Source: RPQJ01 sp036277615
Lineage (GTDB): Bacteria > Pseudomonadota > Gammaproteobacteria > Steroidobacterales > Steroidobacteraceae
DNA length: 12,521 nucleotides
Assembly: GCA_036277615.1 (NCBI GenBank)
Contig: DASUMQ010000250.1
Location: 1 to 12,521 of the forward strand
Direction: 5' to 3'
The first letter of the stretch is position 1. Each line of letters begins with the position of its first letter. The notes beneath the pieces were generated by a model. That model was not told where the DNA came from. It made no database searches and worked only from the letters and a program-made list of their open reading frames with translations. Made by a program: the position numbers and the translations under genes. Below, piece after piece: positions 6,305 through 12,521 of the stretch.

Positions 6305-8737
6305 TCAGGGCGCGCGCGGCGTCGAGGGCTGCAGCAGGCGCGCGAGATGCTCGAGGTCGACCGGCTTGGTCACGTGGTGATCGAAGCCCGCCTCGTGCGC
6401 GCGCTTGCGGTGTTCCTCCTGGCCCCACCCGGTCAGGGCGATCAGTTCGATGCGCCCGAGCGCCGGGTCCTGCCGCAACAGGCGGGCGACGTCGTAGCCG
6501 CTCAGGTCGGGCAGGCCAAGGTCCAGCACGGCGACCTCCGGCCGGAACTCATGCGCCACCTCGATGGCCGGCCGCCCGGCGTAGGCGACGCGCACGTCGT
6601 GCCCCTCCAGGCCCAGGAGCAGCGCGAGGCTGTCCGCGGCGTCCCGGTTGTCGTCGACGAGCAGGATGCGCCGCCCGGCGGGCTCGGCAGCGGTCGCGCG
6701 AATTTCTGCAGGCATCGACTGATCCTCCGACGTGGGCACACACGGCAGCGTAACCGTAAATTCACTGCCCCGTCCCGGTCCAGCGCTGTGCGCCGAGACC
6801 GTACCTCCGTGCAGCTCGACGAGTCCCTTGACGAGTGACAGGCCGATGCCGAGGCCGCCGTCGCTGCGGCCCCGGCTACCTTCCACCTGCTCGAACATCT
6901 TGAACACCTTTTCGAGCGATTCGGGCGGGATTCCGATGCCCGTGTCCCGGACCGTGACGTCGACGACCGCACCACGCGTGCGTGCGGCCAGTGTGATCTC
7001 GCCGCCAGGGTCCGAGTAGCGGGCCGCGTTGGTGAGGAGGTTCGAGATTACCTGCGCGAGGCGCACGGGGTCGGCATCGAGCATCGGCACCGGATGCGCG
7101 AGATCGACCGCCAGGCGGTGTTGCCGCACGTCGATCAGCGGCCGCGCGACCTCGCACGCCGTGTCGACGATGGCGTCGAGGCGCACCCACCGCCGGCGCA
7201 GCTCGAGCTTGCCGCGCGTGATCCGTGCCACGTCGAGCAGGTCGTCCAGCAACGCGCTCATGTGCGTCACCTGCCGCTGGATGACCTGCCGTGCCCACCC
7301 GATCTCGGCCGCGCCCGCCTGCCGCGAACCGAGCAGGTCCGCGGCGCTGCGGATCGGTGCCAGGGGATTGCGCAACTCGTGCGCGAGCGTGGCGATGAAA
7401 CGGTCCTTCTTGCGGTCGGCCTCGCGCAGTGCTTCTTCGGCCTCGCGCCGCGGCGTCACGTCCATCGTGAGTCCCTGCAGCCGGATCAGGGCACCGTACT
7501 CGTCGAACTCGCCGACGGCGCGCTCGTGCAGCCACACGACCCGGCCGTCGGGCCGCCGCGACCCGTAGGTCGTCTCGTACATCGGCCGCGCCGCGGAAAG
7601 CCCCTGGACGAGCTGCTGCAGGCGCGGACGGTCCTCGGGCAGCACGCGCTCGAAGAAGCTCGCGCCGGTTTCGGTCACGAACGGTGCGATGATCTGCTCG
7701 GGGTCCGCGCGCACGACGTGATCCTCGCGCGGGTTGAAGTCGAACGTGAAGCCGCGCCCCGCTGCGAGCGCATCGAGCATGTTGCGTTCGCTGATCAGCG
7801 CGCGGTCGCGCGCGCGGCGCTGCTGCTCCATCACCACGGCGAGCGTAAGAGTCCACAGCGAGCTCACGAACAGGAACGCCTGCGCCGTGTCGACACTGCC
7901 GCGGAAGACGCCGCCGCCGTGGCCGACCCGCCACACCACGACCAGGGTGATCGTGAGCAGCGCGAGGTATGTCCAGGCAGGCTCGCTGCGTGCCGCGATC
8001 AGCAGGATCAGCGGGTGGACCAGCGCGAGCAGCACCAGCATCGCCAGCAACTCGCCGCCCTGGACCCCATACGTGACCATGACGTAGGTCAACGCGGCGA
8101 TCCCGACGAGCGTCAGCAACGTCACTTTGCTTTCGCGCCACGCGCGCTCGAACCAGGCGCGCCGCTTCGTGCCGAGTGCGATGACCGCCGGGGCGATCGT
8201 CAGCATGCCGAGGCCGCGCGTGCGGATCCACATGCCCCAGAGGTCGACGAACTCGCCGCGGGCGTCGGCGACGGCGAGCAACGCCGCGCAACCGAAGGCC
8301 CCGCCGACGGTCACCGTGACGGCCACGGCCGCGATGAACCGGACCGACTGCGACAACGCCTGCAGCTCGACGCGCGCTCCGATCCAGCGTTCGAGCAACC
8401 AGCCGAGCAGCCAGGCCTCGCCGAGGTTGGCGCAGACGAACATGACGTTAACGGCGGGCGGGCGGCCCGCAATCGCGTTGCCGACGCCGAGGCCGAGCGT
8501 GAGGCCGATCAGGACCGGCCGGCGCAGATCATGCGGTGCGACGAGCCAGATGCCTGCGACCATACCGGCCGCGGGCCAGAACGGTGCAAAGCCGTCCCGC
8601 ACGAACGCGAGGCCAAGCGCGGCCGTGGCCAGCGTGAGCAGGAATGCCACCAACGCAGCGGGCAGCGCCCGGCCCCACGGTCGTTCCTTGGCACCCAGGC
8701 TGCCGACGCGCCGCTCCGATCCCTGGTAGGCGGACAA
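6305..8737 (-). CDS. MASE1-PAS hybrid sensor histidine kinase with C-terminal receiver domain
   Basis: The product is 810 residues. The N-terminal half (about 24-303) is a membrane sensor of MASE1 type with roughly eight hydrophobic helices and the landmark FAPFWPAAGMVAGIWL. A PAS domain spans about 318-435 (PDGRVVWLHERAV, then LQGLTMDVTPRREAEEAL). HisKA follows, with phospho-acceptor His453 in AHELRNPL. The ATP-binding domain has N-box Asn566 and Asn570, DTGIGI at 598-603 and GLGIGLS at 628-634. The receiver has Asp695 and Asp696, phospho-acceptor Asp739, Thr769 and Lys791. All catalytic residues are present, so phosphorelay is expected. No output domain, HPt domain or separate regulator lies nearby, so the target is unknown. 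The TTG start has GGGAG eight bases upstream; no ATG or GTG opens this frame close by. Confidence 0.95.
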   Translation of the reverse strand: MSAYQGSERRVGSLGAKERPWGRALPAALVAFLLTLATAALGLAFVRDGFAPFWPAAGMVAGIWLVAPHDLRRPVLIGLTLGLGVGNAIAGRPPAVNVMFVCANLGEAWLLGWLLERWIGARVELQALSQSVRFIAAVAVTVTVGGAFGCAALLAVADARGEFVDLWGMWIRTRGLGMLTIAPAVIALGTKRRAWFERAWRESKVTLLTLVGIAALTYVMVTYGVQGGELLAMLVLLALVHPLILLIAARSEPAWTYLALLTITLVVVWRVGHGGGVFRGSVDTAQAFLFVSSLWTLTLAVVMEQQRRARDRALISERNMLDALAAGRGFTFDFNPREDHVVRADPEQIIAPFVTETGASFFERVLPEDRPRLQQLVQGLSAARPMYETTYGSRRPDGRVVWLHERAVGEFDEYGALIRLQGLTMDVTPRREAEEALREADRKKDRFIATLAHELRNPLAPIRSAADLLGSRQAGAAEIGWARQVIQRQVTHMSALLDDLLDVARITRGKLELRRRWVRLDAIVDTACEVARPLIDVRQHRLAVDLAHPVPMLDADPVRLAQVISNLLTNAARYSDPGGEITLAARTRGAVVDVTVRDTGIGIPPESLEKVFKMFEQVEGSRGRSDGGLGIGLSLVKGLVELHGGTVSAHSAGPGRGSEFTVTLPCVPTSEDQSMPAEIRATAAEPAGRRILLVDDNRDAADSLALLLGLEGHDVRVAYAGRPAIEVAHEFRPEVAVLDLGLPDLSGYDVARLLRQDPALGRIELIALTGWGQEEHRKRAHEAGFDHHVTKPVDLEHLARLLQPSTPRAP

Positions 8738-8767
8738 CCGGTGGCTCCCGCGTGAATGGTCGCTGGG

Positions 8768-8773
8768 ATCATA
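8768..8773 (-). promoter_or_regulatory. -10-like box TATGAT for the sensor kinase
   Basis: TATGAT on the minus strand lies 30 bases before the TTG start. It would give a leader of about 24 bases that still holds the GGGAG ribosome site, so the spacing is sensible. No good -35 box is visible. If real, the kinase is transcribed apart from the upstream oxidoreductase. Confidence 0.4.
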
Positions 8774-8843
8774 CGCCGTGGTCGGGGAGCAGGGCGCGTT
8801 CGACAGCCTTCCGCAGCGTCGGCGGGGCCAACGCGCGAACGGC

Positions 8844-10085
8844 TCAGTCGAGCAACTCGAACGTGAGGCCAGCGTGCGCGCGCAGCCGTTCGATCAGCTT
8901 GTCGCCGAACACGACCGCAGTGGTGGGAAAGCCGCCGGCGCCGGGCGTGGGCCGGACGTCGAGTGCAAGGCAGGCCGCGGCTTGGCCGAGGATTTTCGCA
9001 GTAGAGCCATATCCCGGGTCGCGGTCGCCCGTGACGCGACTGCGTAGCACGCGTCCGTCCTCGGTGCGGCCGAAGAACCTGAGGTCGTAACTGCCGCGGC
9101 GCTGCGACTCCGGCGAGGGGCCCGCGCCCGGCGCGGGCAACACGAAGCGTTGCAGTGCGCGTCGCGTGGGCCCGAGCGCACCCGCCGCCAGCATCGTCCC
9201 GAGCGCGCCGCTCAAACCGACTGCATTGAGCCGACCCGTGAGCCCCTTGCCCGTCAGCACCGCCTCCTCGTACCGGAACTCCGGACCGTACGAGTGCCGG
9301 CTCAGCGCGTTGGTCCGGTGCACGATCCGCGTATTGATCGCGCTCATGACGAACGGTGCGATCCAGGCCCCGAAGTCGGCATCGTACTCGGCGAACCGCA
9401 CGTCGCGCTGGCGCACGGCCGGCCTGCGATCCGGCGGGCACAGCGCATAGTGATCGGCGAGCACGCGCCGCAGCGACGGCTCGGCGGAGACCTCCTCGAG
9501 CAGGTTCATCATCGAGGCCACCGTGCCGCCCGAGAACCCGCCCCGCATCTTGCGCACGCGCATCTTCACCTGGCTGCAGGGACGGCCGAAGCGCTCCCGA
9601 GCGCGCGCCTGCAGGAAATGTACGCCGAGGTCGAACGGTACCGAATCGAACCCGCAGCAATGCACGATCCGCGCGCCCGTGCGGCGGGCGGTCGCTTCGT
9701 GCTTCTCGAGCATGCGCCGGATCCATTGCGGTTCGCCGGTCAGGTCGCAGTAGTCGGTGCCGGTTTCGGCGCAAGCCTGCACCAGCGGCTCGCCGTACAG
9801 CGCGTACGGGCCCACGGTGGAGACGATCACGCGCGCGCTGGCGCAGAGCTTGCGCAGGTCGTCCGGGCGCGATGCGTCGGCCGTGAGCAGGTGGAGCGTT
9901 GCAGCGTCGTCGCCGAGCGCGCGGCGCACCTGCTCCAGCTTGGGTCGGGACCGGCCGGCCGCCGCCCAGCGCAGCTTACCGTCGAGCCCGAAGGTCTCGT
10001 AGAGATAGCGCGTGAGGATCTGGCCAACGAAGCTGGTGGCGCCGAAGACGACGACGTCGTGCGGTCGCGTGGCGTGCGGGGTCAT
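8844..10085 (-). CDS. Trans-acting enoyl reductase / saccharopine dehydrogenase-family oxidoreductase
   Basis: This cytoplasmic protein has 413 residues from ATG 10085; an in-frame ATG at 10094 adds three. A Rossmann nucleotide-binding start, DVVVFGATSFVGQILTRYL, is followed by WAAAGRSRPKLEQVR. The family block VIVSTVGPYALYGEPLVQAC, then DYCDLTGEPQWIRRM and ARIVHCCGFDSVPFDLGV, closely matches the trans-acting enoyl reductase group of the saccharopine dehydrogenase family. Mycobacterial members act with polyketide synthases in making cell-wall phenolic lipids. No polyketide synthase is present here, so the substrate is open and NAD(P)H use is inferred from the fold. The length is normal and the protein appears intact. 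It is the first gene of the minus-strand series, divergent from the symporter operon, with a TAAGAT box overlapping the first ATG. Confidence 0.93.
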   Translation of the reverse strand: MTPHATRPHDVVVFGATSFVGQILTRYLYETFGLDGKLRWAAAGRSRPKLEQVRRALGDDAATLHLLTADASRPDDLRKLCASARVIVSTVGPYALYGEPLVQACAETGTDYCDLTGEPQWIRRMLEKHEATARRTGARIVHCCGFDSVPFDLGVHFLQARARERFGRPCSQVKMRVRKMRGGFSGGTVASMMNLLEEVSAEPSLRRVLADHYALCPPDRRPAVRQRDVRFAEYDADFGAWIAPFVMSAINTRIVHRTNALSRHSYGPEFRYEEAVLTGKGLTGRLNAVGLSGALGTMLAAGALGPTRRALQRFVLPAPGAGPSPESQRRGSYDLRFFGRTEDGRVLRSRVTGDRDPGYGSTAKILGQAAACLALDVRPTPGAGGFPTTAVVFGDKLIERLRAHAGLTFELLD

Positions 10086-10092
10086 GACCGCC

Positions 10093-10098
10093 ATCTTA
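10093..10098 (-). promoter_or_regulatory. -10-like box TAAGAT overlapping the upstream ATG
   Basis: Read on the minus strand, TAAGAT is followed by seven bases (GGCGGTC) and then ATG at 10085. Transcription would start at about that ATG, giving a leaderless mRNA and ruling out the ATG at 10094, which lies inside the box. No -35 box is clear. Confidence 0.4.
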
Positions 10099-10134
10099 GA
10101 CCAATGTCTCAGTTTCGCCGCGCCACGGCGTTGC

Positions 10135-10168
10135 TAGATTCCGGCCACGCGCCCACAGCGCGAGGGGA
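10135..10168 (+). promoter_or_regulatory. -10-like TAGATT and Shine-Dalgarno for the DUF485-symporter operon
   Basis: TAGATT at 10135-10140 is a moderate -10 candidate and AGGGGA at 10163-10168 is a good ribosome binding site eight bases before ATG 10177. The ribosome site is firm; the promoter is tentative. This lies in the 91-base divergent gap facing the oxidoreductase. Confidence 0.45.
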
Positions 10169-10176
10169 ACATTGAC

Positions 10177-10506
10177 ATGGCCGGCCCGCCCAACATCGAC
10201 TGGAACGCCGTCATCGCCGATCCGCGCTTCCAGACGCTGCACCGAAAGAAGCAGGGATTCCTGACCGGGTTGATGGTCTTCTCGGTGGTCTTCTATTTCC
10301 TGTTGCCGATCGGCGCCGCCTATTTCCAGGACCTGTTCAAGATGCGGGTCTGGGGCGTCATCAATTTCGGCCTGGTGTTCGCGCTGATCGAGTTCGTCGT
10401 CGCCTGGCTGGTGGCGTTCTACTACTCGCGGCGCGCCGGCGGCGAATTCGACCGTCTCGCTCGCGAGATCGCAGCCGACTACGAAAAAGGCAAGGTGACG
10501 CCGTGA
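10177..10506 (+). CDS. yjcH: DUF485 family small membrane protein, symporter partner
   Basis: The product is 109 residues from ATG 10177. The family pattern is clear: an N-terminal soluble stretch, IADPRFQTLHRKKQGF, then two membrane helices at about 28-50 (MVFSVVFYFLLPIGAAYF) and 61-85 (INFGLVFALIEFVVAWLVAFYYS), and a charged tail, FDRLAREIAADYEKGK. In Escherichia coli the homologue YjcH lies between acs and actP and is co-transcribed with the acetate permease; its own function is not settled. Here it precedes the symporter with a GTGA overlap, so the two are translationally coupled, and a stabilising or assembly role for the transporter is a fair inference. No acs gene is adjacent. The gene is intact and of normal length. 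Confidence 0.92.
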   Translation: MAGPPNIDWNAVIADPRFQTLHRKKQGFLTGLMVFSVVFYFLLPIGAAYFQDLFKMRVWGVINFGLVFALIEFVVAWLVAFYYSRRAGGEFDRLAREIAADYEKGKVTP

Positions 10507-12416
10507 ACCTCCTGCAGAACCGGAAAGCCCTCGCGTGGGGAATGGTGGCCCTGCTGCCCGTGGTCAGCACGGGCGCCTACGCGCAGGGAGCCGTCACTCC
10601 GGAATACCGCTGGCTCACGTTCCTGGTGTTCGCCGTGATCATCGCGCTGACGATGTACGTGACTTACGTCGCCGCCAAGCGCGTGAAGTCGGCGTCGGAC
10701 TTCTACACGGCCGGCGGCGGCGTGACCGGTCTCCAGAACGGCTGGGCGATCGCGGGCGACTACCTGTCGGCCGCCTCGTTCCTCGGCATTGCAGGCTTGA
10801 TCTCGCAGTACGGCTACGACGGGTTCATGTACTCGGTGGGCTGGCTCGTCGCCTACATCACCGTGCTGCTCGTGATCGCCGAGCCCTGCCGCAACATCGG
10901 CCGCTACACCCTCTCGGACATCCTCGCGTACCGCAACAACCCGCGGGCGATGCGGATCGTCGGCGCGATTTCCGTCATCACGGTGTCCACGTTCTACCTG
11001 ACCGCGCAGATGGTCGGTGGCGGCGTGCTCGTGAAGACGCTGATCGGCATCGACTACGAAATCTCCGTGATCGCAGTCGGCGTGCTGATGCTCGCCTATG
11101 TGCTGTTCGGCGGCATGGTAGCGACGACCTGGGTGCAGATCATCAAGGCGATCCTGCTCGTCGCGGCGTCGATCATCCTCGTCATCCTCGTGTGGCTGCC
11201 GTACGGTTTCTCGCTGCCGGCCTTCCTGCAGGACGTGGTCAACGACCCGAAGGTGCAGGCCAAGGTGGCCTCGCTGCTCGGCGACCCGGCGAAGAACATG
11301 AGCGCCGCGGAACTGGGGCAGCGTTTCCTCGAGCCCGGGCTCTACTTCAAGGCGCCGATCGACCAGATCTCGCTCGGCATGGCGCTCGTCTTCGGCACGG
11401 CCGGACTGCCGCACATCCTGATGCGCTTCTTCACGGTCCCGACCGCGCAGCAGGCCCGGAAGTCCGTGCTCTGGGCCATGGCCATCATCGGCGGTTTCTA
11501 CGTGCTGACGCTGTTCCTCGGTTTCGGTGCGGCGAAGCTCGTGGGTCCTGCGGCGATCGCCTCGATCGACGCCGGCGGCAACATGGCGGCCCCGCTGCTC
11601 GCGCAGTACCTCGGCGGCGGCGCGAATTCCTTCATGGGCAACTTCATGCTGGCGTTCGTGTCGGCCGTCGCGTTCGCGACGATCGTCGCGGTCGTCGCCG
11701 GCCTGGTGCTCGCCGCAGCCTCGGCCATCGCCCACGACCTGTACGTCGGTGTCTACCACGGCGGCGACACGGTGCCGCCGCAGCAGCAGGTCCGTGCCGC
11801 GCGCATCGCCACGGTCATCGTGGGCGCGATAGCCATCACGATCGGCATCGCCGCCAAGGGACAGAACGTCGCACATCTCGTGGCGCTCGCGTTCGCGGTG
11901 GCCGCTTCCGCCAACTTCCCGTGCGTGCTGCTGACGCTCTACTGGAAACGCTGCAACACCGGCGGCATCGTGCTCGGCATGGTCGTCGGCACCGTGGCGG
12001 CGGTCGGCCTCACGCTCGTGTCGCCGAACGTGACGTACCCGAAGGCCGTGCGCGAGGCGTCCGCGAAGGTACTCGACGGCGAGGTTGCCAAGCGCGAGGC
12101 GATCGCCGCGAAGCTCGCGTCTGCCGATCCCGAAGTGGTCAAAGGAGCGCAGGTCGAGCAGACGGCGCTCGACAAGGCCGTGCAGAAAGCCAAGGACGAC
12201 ATGGCCAAGGTCGAGGGCAAGGAGCGTTCGCTCGTCGGCCTCGAGGCGCCGCTGTTCACGCTCAAGAACCCGGGCATCGTCTCGATCCCGCTCGGCTTCC
12301 TGGCGGTGCTGCTGGGCTCCCTGCTGTTCCGCGACCGCCGGTCGGAAGAACTCTGGCCCGAGGTCTACGCGCGGCAGAACACCGGCATCCTCGCGTCGAA
12401 GGCCACGGCGCACTGA
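10503..12416 (+). CDS. actP: ActP-type cation/acetate symporter with an extra coiled segment
   Basis: The product is 637 residues, longer than Escherichia coli ActP (549). GTG 10503 overlaps the DUF485 stop. Residues 1-28 look like a signal peptide (LLPVVSTGAYAQG), as in ActP. The sodium:solute symporter body follows, with DFYTAGGGVTGLQNGWAIAG, DYLSAASFLGIAGL, FGGMVATTWVQIIKA, FGTAGLPHILMRFFTVP and SAVAFATIVAVVAGL all strongly ActP-like; the tail ends QNTGILASKATAH, echoing the ActP end. Expected job: sodium-driven import of acetate or other short carboxylates across the inner membrane. Two insertions account for the length: a short one at about 245-280, and a Lys/Glu/Ala-rich helical segment at about 512-577 before the last helix (591-609), predicted periplasmic from family topology. 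The insert probably forms a coiled coil. The gene is intact; the exact substrate is inferred. Confidence 0.95.
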   Translation: MNLLQNRKALAWGMVALLPVVSTGAYAQGAVTPEYRWLTFLVFAVIIALTMYVTYVAAKRVKSASDFYTAGGGVTGLQNGWAIAGDYLSAASFLGIAGLISQYGYDGFMYSVGWLVAYITVLLVIAEPCRNIGRYTLSDILAYRNNPRAMRIVGAISVITVSTFYLTAQMVGGGVLVKTLIGIDYEISVIAVGVLMLAYVLFGGMVATTWVQIIKAILLVAASIILVILVWLPYGFSLPAFLQDVVNDPKVQAKVASLLGDPAKNMSAAELGQRFLEPGLYFKAPIDQISLGMALVFGTAGLPHILMRFFTVPTAQQARKSVLWAMAIIGGFYVLTLFLGFGAAKLVGPAAIASIDAGGNMAAPLLAQYLGGGANSFMGNFMLAFVSAVAFATIVAVVAGLVLAAASAIAHDLYVGVYHGGDTVPPQQQVRAARIATVIVGAIAITIGIAAKGQNVAHLVALAFAVAASANFPCVLLTLYWKRCNTGGIVLGMVVGTVAAVGLTLVSPNVTYPKAVREASAKVLDGEVAKREAIAAKLASADPEVVKGAQVEQTALDKAVQKAKDDMAKVEGKERSLVGLEAPLFTLKNPGIVSIPLGFLAVLLGSLLFRDRRSEELWPEVYARQNTGILASKATAH

Positions 12417-12430
12417 TCGCCACCGTCGCC

Positions 12431-12452
12431 GCCGCCCGCATCTGCGGGCGGC
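12431..12452 (+). terminator. Hairpin after the symporter, without a T-run
   Basis: A 9-bp GC stem (12431-12439 with 12444-12452) and a four-base loop lie 14 bases after the stop. No run of T follows; instead comes another GC-rich palindromic stretch. It may protect the 3' end or cause weak termination rather than be a standard intrinsic terminator. Confidence 0.4.
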
Positions 12453-12466
12453 GCGCGCCGGCGCCA

Positions 12467-12494
12467 TAGTGGCTAGTGGCTGGTGGCTAGTCGG
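12467..12494. repeat. Degenerate 7-base tandem repeat
   Basis: Four head-to-tail 7-mers are seen: TAGTGGC, TAGTGGC, TGGTGGC and TAGTCGG. Two are identical, the third differs by one base and the fourth by two. It is non-coding and lies just after the symporter hairpin. Function unknown. Confidence 0.7.
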
Positions 12495-12519
12495 AAGGTG
12501 TTTGAAGGCCTCCGTTTTT
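12492..12519 (+). terminator. Possible T-tract terminator at the window edge
   Basis: CGGAAGG (12492-12498) can pair with CCTCCG (12509-12514) as a 6-bp stem with one bulged A and a ten-base loop, followed by five T at 12515-12519. The stem is short, and the site overlaps the last repeat unit, so this is a tentative call for the end of the symporter transcript. Confidence 0.4.
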
Positions 12520-12521
12520 CC

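Noticed and set aside
7094..8755. 553-residue plus-strand frame over the sensor kinase
   Set aside because: Low-complexity Arg/Gln/Asp/His sequence with no motif, opposite a complete histidine kinase.
8509..9774. Frame across the kinase and oxidoreductase junction, with an ATG at 8772 (minus)
   Set aside because: It runs out of frame with both real genes and its sequence shows no domain; the TTG start at 8737 with GGGAG explains the kinase.
10479..12467. 662-residue open frame antisense to the symporter
   Set aside because: His/Asp/Arg-rich composition without domains, opposite a firmly identified symporter; a product of third-position GC.
1..12521. CRISPR array, tRNA, rRNA, insertion sequence or phage genes
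   Set aside because: No regularly spaced repeats, cloverleaf-like sequence, transposase or phage protein was seen on either strand.

Overview
The window is uniformly GC-rich, densely coded chromosomal DNA. It looks like an environmental Pseudomonadota chromosome (beta- or gammaproteobacterial in style). The basis is a periplasmic S10 carboxypeptidase, a MASE1-type hybrid sensor kinase, two different acetate-type sodium:solute symporter loci, and GTG/TTG starts with Shine-Dalgarno sequences. The lineage is an inference from protein style. I see no phage, insertion sequence, CRISPR array, tRNA or rRNA.

Left block (1-4613): the 3' end of a VC_2705-type sodium:solute symporter closes with a strong hairpin terminator (323-355). 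A small membrane protein with a TTG start follows (410-766), and its tail overlaps a convergent gene of unknown function (736-1485, minus). Divergent from that gene is a two-gene operon: a cyclic-nucleotide-binding/CBS/DUF294 nucleotidyltransferase-like protein (1589-3439), fused by a GTGA overlap to a DnaQ-like 3'-5' exonuclease (3436-4122). A GFA-type zinc protein (4212-4613) ends the block.

Middle block, all on the minus strand and read from right to left: a trans-acting enoyl reductase/saccharopine dehydrogenase-like oxidoreductase (8844-10085), a MASE1-PAS-HisKA-HATPase-REC hybrid histidine kinase (6305-8737), and a secreted S10 serine carboxypeptidase (4651-6213). Gaps of 106 and 91 bases separate them, so they may be one loose operon or separately transcribed.

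Right block (10177-12416, plus): a DUF485 (YjcH-like) small membrane protein overlaps an ActP-type cation/acetate symporter by GTGA. The symporter carries an extra charged helical segment before its last membrane helix. It is followed by a hairpin, a degenerate 7-base tandem repeat and a possible T-tract terminator at the window edge.

Functionally the strongest theme is uptake of acetate or other short carboxylates. One symporter lies at each end, and the left one sits beside a putative nucleotide-sensing DUF294 protein with a partner exonuclease. Recurrent -10-like boxes (TATGAT, TAAGAT, TATACT, TACGAT, TAGATT) precede most transcription units, and two sit where they would give leaderless mRNAs. 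No obviously novel multi-gene defence or biosynthetic system is present. The best candidates for unexplained biology are the DUF294-exonuclease pair, the unknown 249-residue protein and the insert in the symporter.
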